Part shown: in pieces, positions 54,244-62,601 of the stretch
Layout of the letters: each line of letters starts with the position of its first letter
How positions within the stretch are numbered: position 1 is the first letter of the stretch
Assembly: GCF_007004725.1 (NCBI RefSeq)
Contig: NZ_ML660163.1
Span: 62,001 to 126,000, forward strand
Reading direction: 5' to 3'
Length of the DNA stretch: 64,000 bases
Source of the DNA: Aliikangiella coralliicola
GTDB taxonomy: Bacteria > Pseudomonadota > Gammaproteobacteria > Enterobacterales > Kangiellaceae
Position numbers and translations under genes: made by a program
Notes under the pieces: generated by a model
Told to the model about the DNA's origin: nothing
Seen by the model: the letters and a program-made list of their open reading frames with translations, nothing else
Databases searched by the model: none

Positions 54244-55320
54244 GTGAATACAATCAGGAAAGCCTACCTCGCAAACATAGGGATGATTACACCTACCGGA
54301 TATGATGCCTCTATGACAGCTACGTCTGTGCGAGCCAAAATCAGTAGCTACCAAGTCTCAGAATATATGACGCCCGATAACAAAGCGGCAACTATGTCGG
54401 GTGTCCCCGAAGTACTTTTTGACAGTTTTGCGCTAGATATCGATGAAGGCGAGTACTACAGCGATATGTATGATCGAATGATTAAAATGGCCATCATCTC
54501 CGCGCAAGAAGCCCTTTCCAGTACTTCGACTGATAGCTCGATCCCTTTAATTCTCGCTTTGCCAGAGCCAATACCTGGCATCAAACAGATCCCCCAGAAC
54601 TTATTTTTAAAAAATTTGTTAAACCGAGAAGGGGTTCCACTGAGCCTGTCAGATTTGCACGTGTTTCATACCGGCCGATCTGGCGTGATACACGCGCTTG
54701 AGTTGGCTATTGATTATTTGTATAACCAGAACAAAGAGTGTGTTTTGGTTGGCGGAAGTGACAGTTATTGGCATTTACCATTGATTCATCACTTGGCACA
54801 GACAAACCGAGTGTTAACAAAAAACAGTAAAGATGGTTTTGTTCCGGGAGAAGGTGCTGGTTTTCTGTTACTGACGAAAGATAAAAACAAAGCGTTGAAT
54901 GTAGACGGTCAGGTTATCGTCCTCCACGAACCGGGTCTGGCGAAAGAAGCAGGCCATATGTTTGCCAGCGAACCGAATAGAGGAGATGGTTTGGACGCGG
55001 CAACAAAAGCGGCTCTGTCCCCACTGGAAAGTGCCCAGGTTAAAAAAATTTATTCGAGTATGAACGGCGAATCCTTTTGGTCCAAGGAGCTGGGGGTTGC
55101 CATCATGCGTAGCAGCGCTAAACTCGACGAAGATCTCGATATCGAACATCCAGCAGATTGTTACGGAGATATTGGCGCGGCCAGCGGCGCAGTGCTAACG
55201 GGTATCGCGGCCCTCGACTTGTTGAAAAATCCTGCGGCAAAATACTATATGGTACAGTGTTCATCAGATGGTCCGTGGCGTTCGGCTCTGTTGCTCGAAA
55301 AAGAACCCATTGAAGCATAA
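54244..55320 (+). CDS. Beta-ketoacyl-synthase-like protein lacking the catalytic cysteine
   Basis: 358 residues if started at GTG 54244 (NTIRKAYLANIGMITPTG); the frame is open from 54205 with several weak starts. The thiolase-fold pattern is clear (ANIGMITPTGYDASMTAT, CVLVGGSDSYWHLPLIHHL, GFVPGEGAGFLLLTKD, YGDIGAASGAVLTGIAALDL). At the nucleophile site the usual TACSSS reads HTGRSG, so condensation is not expected. Such degenerate KS-like proteins occur next to type VI secretion effectors. It ends 14 bp before the DUF2235 gene. Confidence 0.75.
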   Translation: MNTIRKAYLANIGMITPTGYDASMTATSVRAKISSYQVSEYMTPDNKAATMSGVPEVLFDSFALDIDEGEYYSDMYDRMIKMAIISAQEALSSTSTDSSIPLILALPEPIPGIKQIPQNLFLKNLLNREGVPLSLSDLHVFHTGRSGVIHALELAIDYLYNQNKECVLVGGSDSYWHLPLIHHLAQTNRVLTKNSKDGFVPGEGAGFLLLTKDKNKALNVDGQVIVLHEPGLAKEAGHMFASEPNRGDGLDAATKAALSPLESAQVKKIYSSMNGESFWSKELGVAIMRSSAKLDEDLDIEHPADCYGDIGAASGAVLTGIAALDLLKNPAAKYYMVQCSSDGPWRSALLLEKEPIEA

Positions 55321-55334
55321 AAACAAGGATTAAC

Positions 55335-56669
55335 ATGACTCAAATTGGCGAAAGCATGTTCGTGGCACCAGAGCCAACGGAAGAGAAGCCAGAAGAAGAA
55401 GAAAAAAAGAAAAAGGTCAAATTACGTTTTTCTCTGTTCTTTGATGGCACTTTAAATAATCGAACAAATACAGCCGAACGAAAAGCTAACTCCGACGTTT
55501 ATAAAAAGGTTCAGCGTTCGTGGTTTCAAAGTTTTCGTGGTTATGGCAGTTACGAAAATGAAGTGTCGAACGTTGGTAAAATGGAAGAATATGTCGATAA
55601 GGCCTGCGACGTTGATAATAGTGAAGCCTTCTATGTTGAAGGGATGGGCACCATCGACCGAAGTACGGACACATTTCTGGGCAAGGCACTGGGCCAGGGA
55701 GAAGCAGGTATTGGCGCTCGCGCTAAAAGCGGTTTTAATCAAATTATTTGGGCTATACAGGATTGGTATCAACCTGACGACATTATCATCGAAAAGATAA
55801 CGATCGATGCTTTTGGTTTTAGTCGCGGCGCAGCCACGGCGAGGCACTTTATTAACTACGTTCTCGACGAAGCACCGTTTCAAACCTATAAATTGTCGCG
55901 CCAGTTAAAAAGGGTTGGCTTTGAAATAGAAAAAATAGAGGTCGAATTTGTCGGTCTCTATGATACGGTCGCTTCCCTTGGTTTACCCATAGAGCATAAA
56001 CTGAATGCAAAACTACTACGCCTAAACGCAGTTAGTTTCGCCAATCAAGTAGTACAACTGGCTGCAGCGGAAGAACATCGAGCTAACTTCTCGCTAAGCA
56101 ACATTGACAGTGCTGGTGGCAAAGGCAAGGAAATATATTTGCCCGGCGTGCATTCTGATATTGGCGGTGGTTATGTGGATAATGCACTCGAAGCACAAAT
56201 TATTAATAAACGTCTTCGAGCGCAACTTGAAGAAGAAATGCAACAACTCATCGACGCAGGTTGGTATGATTGCGAGGAAATCAAAATTGATTGTCCCGAA
56301 AAAGGCAACCCTCGCGTGCCTAAGGGAAGTCGCATTTGTAAGTTGGTGGTGAATCGTTATGTCGCCGCTGAATATGATCGTATACCACTGCAGATTATGG
56401 CGGAATTTGCACGCGAAGCAGGGCTCAATATCAAGTCGGCGCTCGAAACAGAAAATGACGTCAGGGACCCAAAGTTGGTTCCGATAAAAGATGAACTAAA
56501 GGCCTACGCTAAAAAAGGTGGCTCCAAACCAGAAGATTGGCAGAATAATAAAGGATGGCTTCCCTGGTTAAGGCATGCACATCTGCATTATTCGGCCCAC
56601 TATAGCTCTACTGGAATGGAACCGCGTTTTATCAATGGCAAACGCAAACGGTTGTACTACGATGGTTAG
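55335..56669 (+). CDS. DUF2235 lipase, Tle1-type type VI secretion effector candidate
   Basis: 444 residues. The DUF2235 start block RFSLFFDGTLNN (31-42) and the nucleophile elbow FGFSRGAATARHF (Ser163 in GFSRG) are present, with the acid-residue block LPGVHSDIGGGY near residue 270. A charged Glu/Lys-rich N-terminus may be a targeting linker. Tle1 enzymes are phospholipases delivered by type VI secretion to damage membranes. The next gene overlaps it by 8 bp and is a DUF2931-type lipoprotein, the expected immunity partner. No secretion apparatus genes lie in the window. Confidence 0.88.
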   Translation: MTQIGESMFVAPEPTEEKPEEEEKKKKVKLRFSLFFDGTLNNRTNTAERKANSDVYKKVQRSWFQSFRGYGSYENEVSNVGKMEEYVDKACDVDNSEAFYVEGMGTIDRSTDTFLGKALGQGEAGIGARAKSGFNQIIWAIQDWYQPDDIIIEKITIDAFGFSRGAATARHFINYVLDEAPFQTYKLSRQLKRVGFEIEKIEVEFVGLYDTVASLGLPIEHKLNAKLLRLNAVSFANQVVQLAAAEEHRANFSLSNIDSAGGKGKEIYLPGVHSDIGGGYVDNALEAQIINKRLRAQLEEEMQQLIDAGWYDCEEIKIDCPEKGNPRVPKGSRICKLVVNRYVAAEYDRIPLQIMAEFAREAGLNIKSALETENDVRDPKLVPIKDELKAYAKKGGSKPEDWQNNKGWLPWLRHAHLHYSAHYSSTGMEPRFINGKRKRLYYDG

Positions 56670-57714
56670 TAAGACAAATAAAATTGCGGTGAAGATTATT
56701 CGAAAAATTGTATTTTTTCTTACTTTAAAGATGACCCTTTTAACATTGACAGGTTGTGAAACATCAATGAATAAATTTGATTGGCTTGCGAGCGAAAGTG
56801 CACCAGAAGGATTCCCGATGAGAATCATTGAAGGGAATTTTTACGATAGTAAAGGTGGCTCATTATATATCCCAACTAAAGCCGGAATTCATCACGGTTG
56901 GGGAACAGCGGTTAGTACGCATATTGTTGGCGCGGACAAAAAACCGCTGCCAAATCGTTTTGATATATTATGCTTTTCATATGCTGAGAATGTGTTTTAT
57001 GGCGGAGAATTTGATTTGCCTTATGAGCACATTCTGGCGTTATTCAAAAGCAAATATTACAGCCCGCGAACCGCTGAAGATGCCACCTTTCGTAAATTAG
57101 TTGCCGGTGTCACCCCAGGTGGCTATGTGACGGTTTGGGCAGTTGGGATCGGCCGTCAGATTGAAGTGTTTAAAGGACAACTGGATAAGATCGATGTGCC
57201 TTGGACCAGAGTGCTGGATAATCCCAATGTTAGTCGTGAAGACTATATTGAATCGTCGCTAAAAGAGGCATTAAGTGATGTTCAGTATCAACAAATAAAA
57301 CAGGGGAAAATTCCCTTTGGTATTTGGGAAAAGTACGCTCAGCGCTTTCCCTGGAAACCGAAAGTGATTGGCCTTGACTCACCCGATCTAATTCGAGATA
57401 TTGAGTTTTTCAATGGCGAGAGAGACTACTATAGTCTTGACCATGGAAATGACTGGAATGATCGCGAACATACCATTCCTCAAAAATTAACCTTTAAATG
57501 GAAGGCCGATGGACTCTCAGCGGTTAAAGCGACTTTTACCTTCGACTTTGATGATATTTCTCGGGCATTCAACGAAATCAAACAACAGACACAGGCCCCT
57601 TTTTACCTGACTTTCGATATTCAGCGTCAGAAAAATGGGCGAATTGCCTATGCGATTAACCTCACATCAGAAGATATCATTGTTCCTTTACGCAAAGTGG
57701 GTATTGAGCATTAA
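56662..57714 (+). CDS. DUF2931-type lipoprotein, probable immunity protein to the DUF2235 lipase
   Basis: 350 residues from ATG 56662, overlapping the lipase stop. A hydrophobic stretch ends in TLLTLTGC, a lipobox, so the mature protein is likely periplasmic and membrane-anchored. Internal blocks IHHGWGTAVSTHIVGADKKP, LPNRFDILCFSYAENVFYGG and GYVTVWAVGIGRQIEVF match my memory of DUF2931, whose genes commonly follow DUF2235 effectors. It may protect against the lipase by binding it in the periplasm (inference). Confidence 0.75.
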   Translation: MVSKTNKIAVKIIRKIVFFLTLKMTLLTLTGCETSMNKFDWLASESAPEGFPMRIIEGNFYDSKGGSLYIPTKAGIHHGWGTAVSTHIVGADKKPLPNRFDILCFSYAENVFYGGEFDLPYEHILALFKSKYYSPRTAEDATFRKLVAGVTPGGYVTVWAVGIGRQIEVFKGQLDKIDVPWTRVLDNPNVSREDYIESSLKEALSDVQYQQIKQGKIPFGIWEKYAQRFPWKPKVIGLDSPDLIRDIEFFNGERDYYSLDHGNDWNDREHTIPQKLTFKWKADGLSAVKATFTFDFDDISRAFNEIKQQTQAPFYLTFDIQRQKNGRIAYAINLTSEDIIVPLRKVGIEH

Positions 57715-57741
57715 AAACTTAATTACGTTTTATTAAGCCAC

Positions 57742-58281
57742 CTAAAATAAAGGAAGATGAATATTTTCTGGCTCCAATAAACCATCATTAATAGCTTGTA
57801 CAATTTTTAGCTGCAGATTAGAACGCTGTTCATGGGACATATGGTCGCTCGTTTGCGCTAGTGCAGCCGCGTCTTTCACAGTCCACAGACCTGAGTAAAT
57901 TTGATCATCAACTCTAGTTTTTACCAGCTCAAACTCGTCTTCCGCCATCGTTATCAAATCTGTTTCAGCGCGACTATGCGCTATATCAAAAGGTGCTTCT
58001 TGCATAGTTTGATGGCGGTTAGTAGCAGCAAGCAAGTCATGTATTTTTTCTTCAGTATCAATTTGACGTTGTTCTTGAGAAGCTAAGATAACTTTGATTT
58101 CTTCAAGTGTAACTCTTAAATCCGCCGAAGGTTCTTCAGAATTATTCAGGTTAACAACTGCCGCTTGTGTAACAAATCCACGAGGGGCCTCTGAATTATT
58201 AGACGCCAACAAACTGACAACATTTAATCCTATTGAAATAAGAAATGCTGCAACGAAAAAATACGTCGTAATAGTTTTCAT
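57742..58281 (-). CDS. Membrane-anchored protein of unknown function
   Basis: 179 residues. An N-terminal hydrophobic helix (YFFVAAFLISIGLNVVSLLA) precedes a low-complexity linker, a coiled-coil-like segment (RVTLEEIKVILASQEQRQID) and a helical C-terminal part (LVKTRVDDQIYSGLWTVKDA). No family recognised. It converges on the DUF2931-type gene. Confidence 0.65.
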   Translation of the reverse strand: MKTITTYFFVAAFLISIGLNVVSLLASNNSEAPRGFVTQAAVVNLNNSEEPSADLRVTLEEIKVILASQEQRQIDTEEKIHDLLAATNRHQTMQEAPFDIAHSRAETDLITMAEDEFELVKTRVDDQIYSGLWTVKDAAALAQTSDHMSHEQRSNLQLKIVQAINDGLLEPENIHLPLF

Positions 58282-58399
58282 AACAATACGCCCTGTTTAA
58301 TTTGTTTATTTAAAATAAATCAACTTAATTAGATTTTGGTGACTCCTCCACAAGAGTCACCATCATTATCTGAAGTATTAACTGCGCAGTTAAACTCGG

Positions 58400-58774
58400 T
58401 TATTGATTAAAAGCACTATTTGAATGAATAGAAATCCGTGTGCACTTCCCATCACTGAATGTCGCGTACAAATAGGAAGAATTACTTAAACCCGCAACAG
58501 CGTTAAGCGTGGCTTCATTCGGTGAGCTATCAATGCAGGATTTTATCGTGCCGCTTGCTGTTCTCCCCAAACAAACCACAGTAGCACCGGTCCCATAGGA
58601 ATTAATGTAGCAGCCGACATACTGCGTTGAATCTGAAGAATTTGTCGCAGAAGATAAGCTTCCTCTGAGGTAAGTATCAGTGACATCAACTTCATTATTA
58701 AAGTAAGCGCCTGACCATGCACTTGAAGAAGCAAACAATAATGCAGAAGCTGAAAATAATTTTGCAAGTTTCAT
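58400..58774 (-). CDS. Small exported Cys-containing protein
   Basis: 124 residues preceded by AAGGA. Signal peptide LFSASALLFASSSAWS. The mature part has four Cys (YVGCYINS, TVVCLGRT, IKSCIDS, GKCTRIS) in a beta-rich Ser/Thr-rich context, suggesting two disulfides. It resembles other small exported orphan proteins seen in gammaproteobacteria, but I cannot name a family. Confidence 0.7.
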   Translation of the reverse strand: MKLAKLFSASALLFASSSAWSGAYFNNEVDVTDTYLRGSLSSATNSSDSTQYVGCYINSYGTGATVVCLGRTASGTIKSCIDSSPNEATLNAVAGLSNSSYLYATFSDGKCTRISIHSNSAFNQ

Positions 58775-59049
58775 AATATATCCTTATTAAATTTGATTGA
58801 TTAAAAAGACTATCAACATGAGTTAACTAACGATTAACTCCTGGCGGAAATAATTAAATCAACTTGCCCTGATAAAATCGATTACAAACTATTACAACGG
58901 TTTTTAAAGGAATGTATAAACAATAGAGTTGGCTACAATTTTTTCTCTACATGGTGCCAAAAATAGAAGAGTGATATACGTAATAATCCTTACATCAGAT
59001 AACATTGGTGCTTTCGAGAAAAGTGCACATCAAACGGAATCCAGTAAAA

Positions 59050-59070
59050 GCCTCAATCAAAGATCGAGGC
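59050..59070 (-). terminator. Intrinsic terminator of the hemopexin gene
   Basis: Minus strand GCCTCGAT/ATTGAGGC stem followed by TTTT, 50 bp after the hemopexin stop. It shares its core (CCTCGA) with the hairpins at 60816, 61424 and 61545. Confidence 0.75.
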
Positions 59071-59121
59071 TAACAAGCTTTTGATATTATTTCGAAAAAC
59101 TCAATTCTCGCGAACCTGTAC

Positions 59122-59982
59122 TTAATGGATTATTACTCCACCACCGCCAGTACCACCGCCACCTGTGCCGCCGCCGGAGCCACCACCAGAACCGCCGCTG
59201 CTAATGTTTGCTTTATGGACTGCGGCGTCAATATTGCTCGAAAACATACCAGGCCAGAAAGTGCTGATATCTCTTGGTCCATGCTCGAGTCTACCCCGCT
59301 CAATATCCCAGGCCGAATATTGGTCTCCTTTAAAGAAATAGACATAACCCTCTTTAGAAGTCGCTGCGTCAAGATCGGAAGAAATCATTCCAGGCCAAAA
59401 AGTGGAAATATCTCTGGCGCCATGCTCTAGCCGTCCTCTAGCAATATCCCATGCGGTATATTGGCTACCTTTAAAGAAATAAACATAACCTTTCTTTCTT
59501 ACCGCCGCGTCAATGTTAGAGGAAAACATGCCTGGCCAGTAAGTGCTGATATCGACAAGTCCATGGGTCGTACTTCCTGAATTAACATTCCAGGCTGCAT
59601 ACTGACTTCCTTTAAACATGTATATCCACTTTTCCTTCATTACAGCTGCATCAATATCCGCAGAGGGCATTCCTGGCCAATATCGATAAATATCAACAGG
59701 GCCATGCTCCAGGCCGCGAGCACTAACATCCCATGCAGTGTATTTATCTTCTTTAAAAAAGTAGACCATTTCATCAATTGATGAACTTGAATTGATAGTG
59801 GTTAAATCCTTACTCCAATTGTTAACCATTTGGTTTGGAGAGAGACTATCTAAGGTCGACTCTAATGAAACCGGCGAATTAGTGGCATCGTCTTCTACGG
59901 CATTGGTCGACGCAACTCCAAATACTAATGGAGCAAACAGAACAGACTTGCAAATCAAGTTTACTATTTTAGACTTATTCAT
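59122..59982 (-). CDS. Exported hemopexin-repeat propeller protein with Gly-rich tail
   Basis: 286 residues from ATG 59982 (AAGGAAG upstream); the in-frame start at 60072 is unlikely. Signal peptide (SVLFAPLVFGVASTNA). Four hemopexin repeats follow, each with YFFKGxxYxAWD and HGPxDISxFWPGMxSSxIDAA cores, enough for one four-bladed propeller. The C-terminus is a run of Gly/Ser/Thr ending VIIH, whose function is unclear. Hemopexin repeats bind proteins, metals or haem. It is the only propeller of this kind in the window. Confidence 0.9.
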   Translation of the reverse strand: MNKSKIVNLICKSVLFAPLVFGVASTNAVEDDATNSPVSLESTLDSLSPNQMVNNWSKDLTTINSSSSIDEMVYFFKEDKYTAWDVSARGLEHGPVDIYRYWPGMPSADIDAAVMKEKWIYMFKGSQYAAWNVNSGSTTHGLVDISTYWPGMFSSNIDAAVRKKGYVYFFKGSQYTAWDIARGRLEHGARDISTFWPGMISSDLDAATSKEGYVYFFKGDQYSAWDIERGRLEHGPRDISTFWPGMFSSNIDAAVHKANISSGGSGGGSGGGTGGGGTGGGGVIIH

Positions 59983-60499
59983 TTTTCTTCCTTTGTGTAA
60001 TAGTTTTCTAGCATTGTGTTTAATCTCAACACGAAGGAATTTTAGGTCTATTGTCCGCCATTGCGTTATCAATAGGGTGCCATATGTTGTTGGTTGAGTG
60101 ACTTATTACCAATTTGGCTCACAAAACAGATTTAAAATTGAACAGTACTATCAAAAAAGCTAATATCTCACACAGAAATATAATGTTTGGCACTATAGTT
60201 AGAATGGTTGGCACTCTGAAGCCAATAAATATCTCAAATTACTGATAAAGTACAATAGAACTTTAAGGTTCATTATCAAATTGTTCGTTTATTCATCGAT
60301 TTTTAAGGGGAATGTGATGGATCATATCAGTATGCCATTCGTTTTATGACAACTATTTTTATTACAACCTGACTGAATAGTAACCAGGCAAAATGACGTT
60401 TAACATCATTTTTGTTGAATATTCAGAGCTCCACTTTAGTGATGAAAAATCGTACTTTTGACGATTTATTTTTACGACTTTAATATAAGGAAATTTATT
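59983..60499. other. Non-coding gap
   Basis: 517 bp between divergent genes. A short direct repeat TTGGCACT occurs near 60186 and 60210. Promoters for both flanking genes are expected here, but none is clear. No gene seen. Confidence 0.4.
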
Positions 60500-60745
60500 A
60501 TGAATATAATAAAAAAACTGACAGTAAGTTTAACTTTAGTTTTAAGTTTACTCGTTTCAACAAAGGCTTATTGTGATACCGCGACATTTCTTACTTATAA
60601 CTCAGTGGTTAAATTCTGTGCGGGCAAGGTGATTTGCACCTCTATCGTACAAACAAGCAAAGGCTATGTAGTAGAATACTACAGGATTGATAATCCGAAA
60701 CCAAACCCCGGTGACCCTACAGATCCTGATGGAACTAGAACATAG
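60500..60745 (+). CDS. Small exported protein
   Basis: 81 residues from ATG 60500; the first in-frame ATG at 60458 would bury the signal peptide. Signal peptide LTLVLSLLVSTKAYC, then a beta-rich stretch with two further Cys (KFCAGKVICTSIVQ) and a Pro/Asp tail (PKPNPGDPTDPDG). No family recognised. Confidence 0.6.
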   Translation: MNIIKKLTVSLTLVLSLLVSTKAYCDTATFLTYNSVVKFCAGKVICTSIVQTSKGYVVEYYRIDNPKPNPGDPTDPDGTRT

Positions 60746-60815
60746 TTCGGTGGTCGCATAAATTAACTGAAAAGAAATAGTCCAATTACGGCTCCCCTGC
60801 CATTGCATTGGGAAA

Positions 60816-60838
60816 AACCTCGAACAATGTTCGAGGTT
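60816..60838 (-). terminator. Hairpin terminator of the minus-strand gene at 60848
   Basis: A perfect 10-bp inverted repeat AACCTCGAAC/GTTCGAGGTT; on the minus strand it is followed by TTTTT. It is one member of the local CCTCGA hairpin family. Confidence 0.8.
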
Positions 60839-60847
60839 ACCTTAGTT

Positions 60848-61309
60848 TTACAGTTCTAACATTGGCTTAATAGAATCCGGGATATTCTTCTTCCAACCAT
60901 TAATAACTACATCCTCATTAACTTCTTGATATCCTTCATAATCGACGATCCTGCAATAGCGCCCACCATCTGAATTTAACGCATAAAACTCGGTCGCACC
61001 ATATTCGTGAAAGATGGAACCGTACAATTCGATGTTTTTGCCTTTTTTGGTTAGTGAGTTACAAAAATACATCCACTCTTCTCCAAAAATGGTAATTTCA
61101 AGAAAGTCACCTTTTCTTTCTACCCCCTCATGATAGAAAGCTTTTCCATCATAAAAATCCAGCATCACGTTAGAACCTTTCAATGATTTGATTTCGGCAT
61201 ACTCGGCTAGCTTAACCAGTTCTTGCCAAGGGACGGTTCCATCGCTTTCCAACGCATCTAATATATGACCTGGAGCTTTTATGATGATTGCTCCACCTGC
61301 CTCTGCCAT
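60848..61309 (-). CDS. Hypothetical cytosolic protein, possible immunity protein
   Basis: 153 residues with a strong AAGGAG ribosome site. The sequence is acidic, with no signal or membrane segment, and has blocks PWQELVKLAEYAEIKSLKG, VMLDFYDGKAFYHEG and GRYCRIVDYEGYQEVNE. Size, acidity and location near an Rhs C-terminus fit an immunity protein, but it is not directly beside the Rhs gene and no family is recognised. Confidence 0.6.
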   Translation of the reverse strand: MAEAGGAIIIKAPGHILDALESDGTVPWQELVKLAEYAEIKSLKGSNVMLDFYDGKAFYHEGVERKGDFLEITIFGEEWMYFCNSLTKKGKNIELYGSIFHEYGATEFYALNSDGGRYCRIVDYEGYQEVNEDVVINGWKKNIPDSIKPMLEL

Positions 61310-61423
61310 GTTTTCTCCTTATGATATTTTTTAACTTGGTTTTACTTAAACCAAACAGTCTCAATTTTTAGTTTCGTTTGATAAGCCGCTATACAAATAT
61401 TTATTGCAATAGACATAGGCGTA

Positions 61424-61442
61424 GCCTCGATGATAATCGAGG
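61424..61442. repeat. CCTCGA-type palindrome
   Basis: Inverted repeat GCCTCGAT-GATA-ATCGAGG, the same family as the terminators at 59050, 60816 and 61545, but without a strong T run and not directly behind a gene. Confidence 0.65.
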
Positions 61443-61544
61443 TTTATTGGTTAAAAGCAACAACGATAACTGATTGGTAGTTCAGTCGTTTTGGCATTGA
61501 GTCATTCAATCTCCGTTTAGCGCCGGTTATCGCTTTGAGAAAAA

Positions 61545-61563
61545 CCTCGAACAGCGTTCGAGG
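61545..61563 (-). terminator. Hairpin terminator of the small gene at 61564
   Basis: CCTCGAAC (61545-61552) / GTTCGAGG (61556-61563) followed on the minus strand by TTTTT; the stem begins immediately after the stop codon. Confidence 0.8.
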
Positions 61564-61767
61564 CTACTTAATTCGCCAAAAGCACCTCGCCGCACCACCA
61601 GCCGATGCGCAACTACCTTCGCAACTAGCAATACACGCTTGCATCGTGGGGAAGTCATAATATTCGGCATATTCATCGTCATCATTGAATGCAAAGGCAT
61701 TTCCACCAGCTAAGCCACCTAAAAATAAACTAAACACAAAAAAGTATTTTTGAAGATTTTTTTTCAT
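61564..61767 (-). CDS. Small exported Cys-rich peptide
   Basis: 67 residues. Signal peptide (YFFVFSLFLGGLAGGNAFAF) followed by an acidic stretch (NDDDEYAEYYDF) and four Cys in about 20 residues (MQACIASCEGSCASAGGAAR, CFW). The size and disulfide potential suggest a bacteriocin-like or surface peptide; this is a guess. No family recognised. Confidence 0.6.
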   Translation of the reverse strand: MKKNLQKYFFVFSLFLGGLAGGNAFAFNDDDEYAEYYDFPTMQACIASCEGSCASAGGAARCFWRIK

Positions 61768-62086
61768 AATTTTTTCCTTAGGAATCGTTTGGATTTTAAT
61801 AAATCTTTAATTAAGACATCTCAAATTCTAAGGGTTTGGGAGAAAGTTGCTGTCACCAGATTGCCAAGAGTTGGTTTGAGAGTGACAAATTTCGAATTTA
61901 CAAAAATTACGAGTTTGACAACCCAAGCTTTACTAGTTAATCCATTAAACGTTGATTGAAAGTATCAGTGATACCAAATATAGATGAGTCATATTATTAT
62001 CTACCGTTGCATTATGAATAACCTCAAACAATGTCCGAGACTACCATTGCTAACGGGTGCCCTCTCTTGCTTCATTCTTATTTGCA
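61768..62086. other. Non-coding gap with degenerate CCTCGA hairpin
   Basis: A decayed copy of the local palindrome is at about 62021-62041 (CCTCAAACAATGTCCGAGA). A plus-strand frame from 61750 has no good start signal and is not supported. Confidence 0.4.
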
Positions 62087-62446
62087 TTAGTCGTTCTGCA
62101 TTATTCTAGTTTGGAGAACCTCCTGTTCAGCTAAGCTAATAATATGCCGATAAATAACATGAAACGTTCCGCCGATTAGGCCCAAAACCATGATGGCTAA
62201 GTTTCCTAAATTTGAATAGTTAAAATAGCTACTCAAGATCCATGCAATAAACATCAATGTAAAAAAAAGCATTGAAGCATTATTCAAAAAACCAAGACGA
62301 TTGAAATCATAAAAAGGGACCAACTTACATTTACAACCAGGACAAGAATGAAATGCCTTTTTTTTGTAATATGCATACCAATTAAAATACTTACTTCCGA
62401 AGATCTCGCCGCAGTTACAGCACTCATATTTTTGAAGCTTAGCCAT
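62087..62446 (-). CDS. Zinc-ribbon membrane protein
   Basis: 119 residues from ATG 62446 (MAKLQKYECCNCGEIFGSKY) with GAGGA upstream. The N-terminus has a zinc ribbon (CCNCGEIF, then CPGCKCKL), and the C-terminal half has two membrane helices (MLFFTLMFIAWILSSYF and GNLAIMVLGLIGGTFHVIY). It lies directly downstream of the Rhs C-terminus, the usual place of an immunity gene, and its membrane location would suit a membrane-acting toxin (inference). Confidence 0.65.
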   Translation of the reverse strand: MAKLQKYECCNCGEIFGSKYFNWYAYYKKKAFHSCPGCKCKLVPFYDFNRLGFLNNASMLFFTLMFIAWILSSYFNYSNLGNLAIMVLGLIGGTFHVIYRHIISLAEQEVLQTRIMQND

Positions 62447-62601
62447 TGGAATTACGGTCCTCAGTAAATAAAAACTAAAATAACTAATTAAATTCGTTGG
62501 GAAAGCCCAACTCTTCAACTCAGAGTTTTTATTCTAAATAATCATTTCAAATTAAATAATGGTGAGCATCAATTATCATGAATCAATACTCACCATGAGA
62601 G

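Noticed and set aside
61750-61959. 69-codon plus-strand frame
   Set aside because: Starts inside the signal-peptide region of the opposite gene and has no recognisable features.
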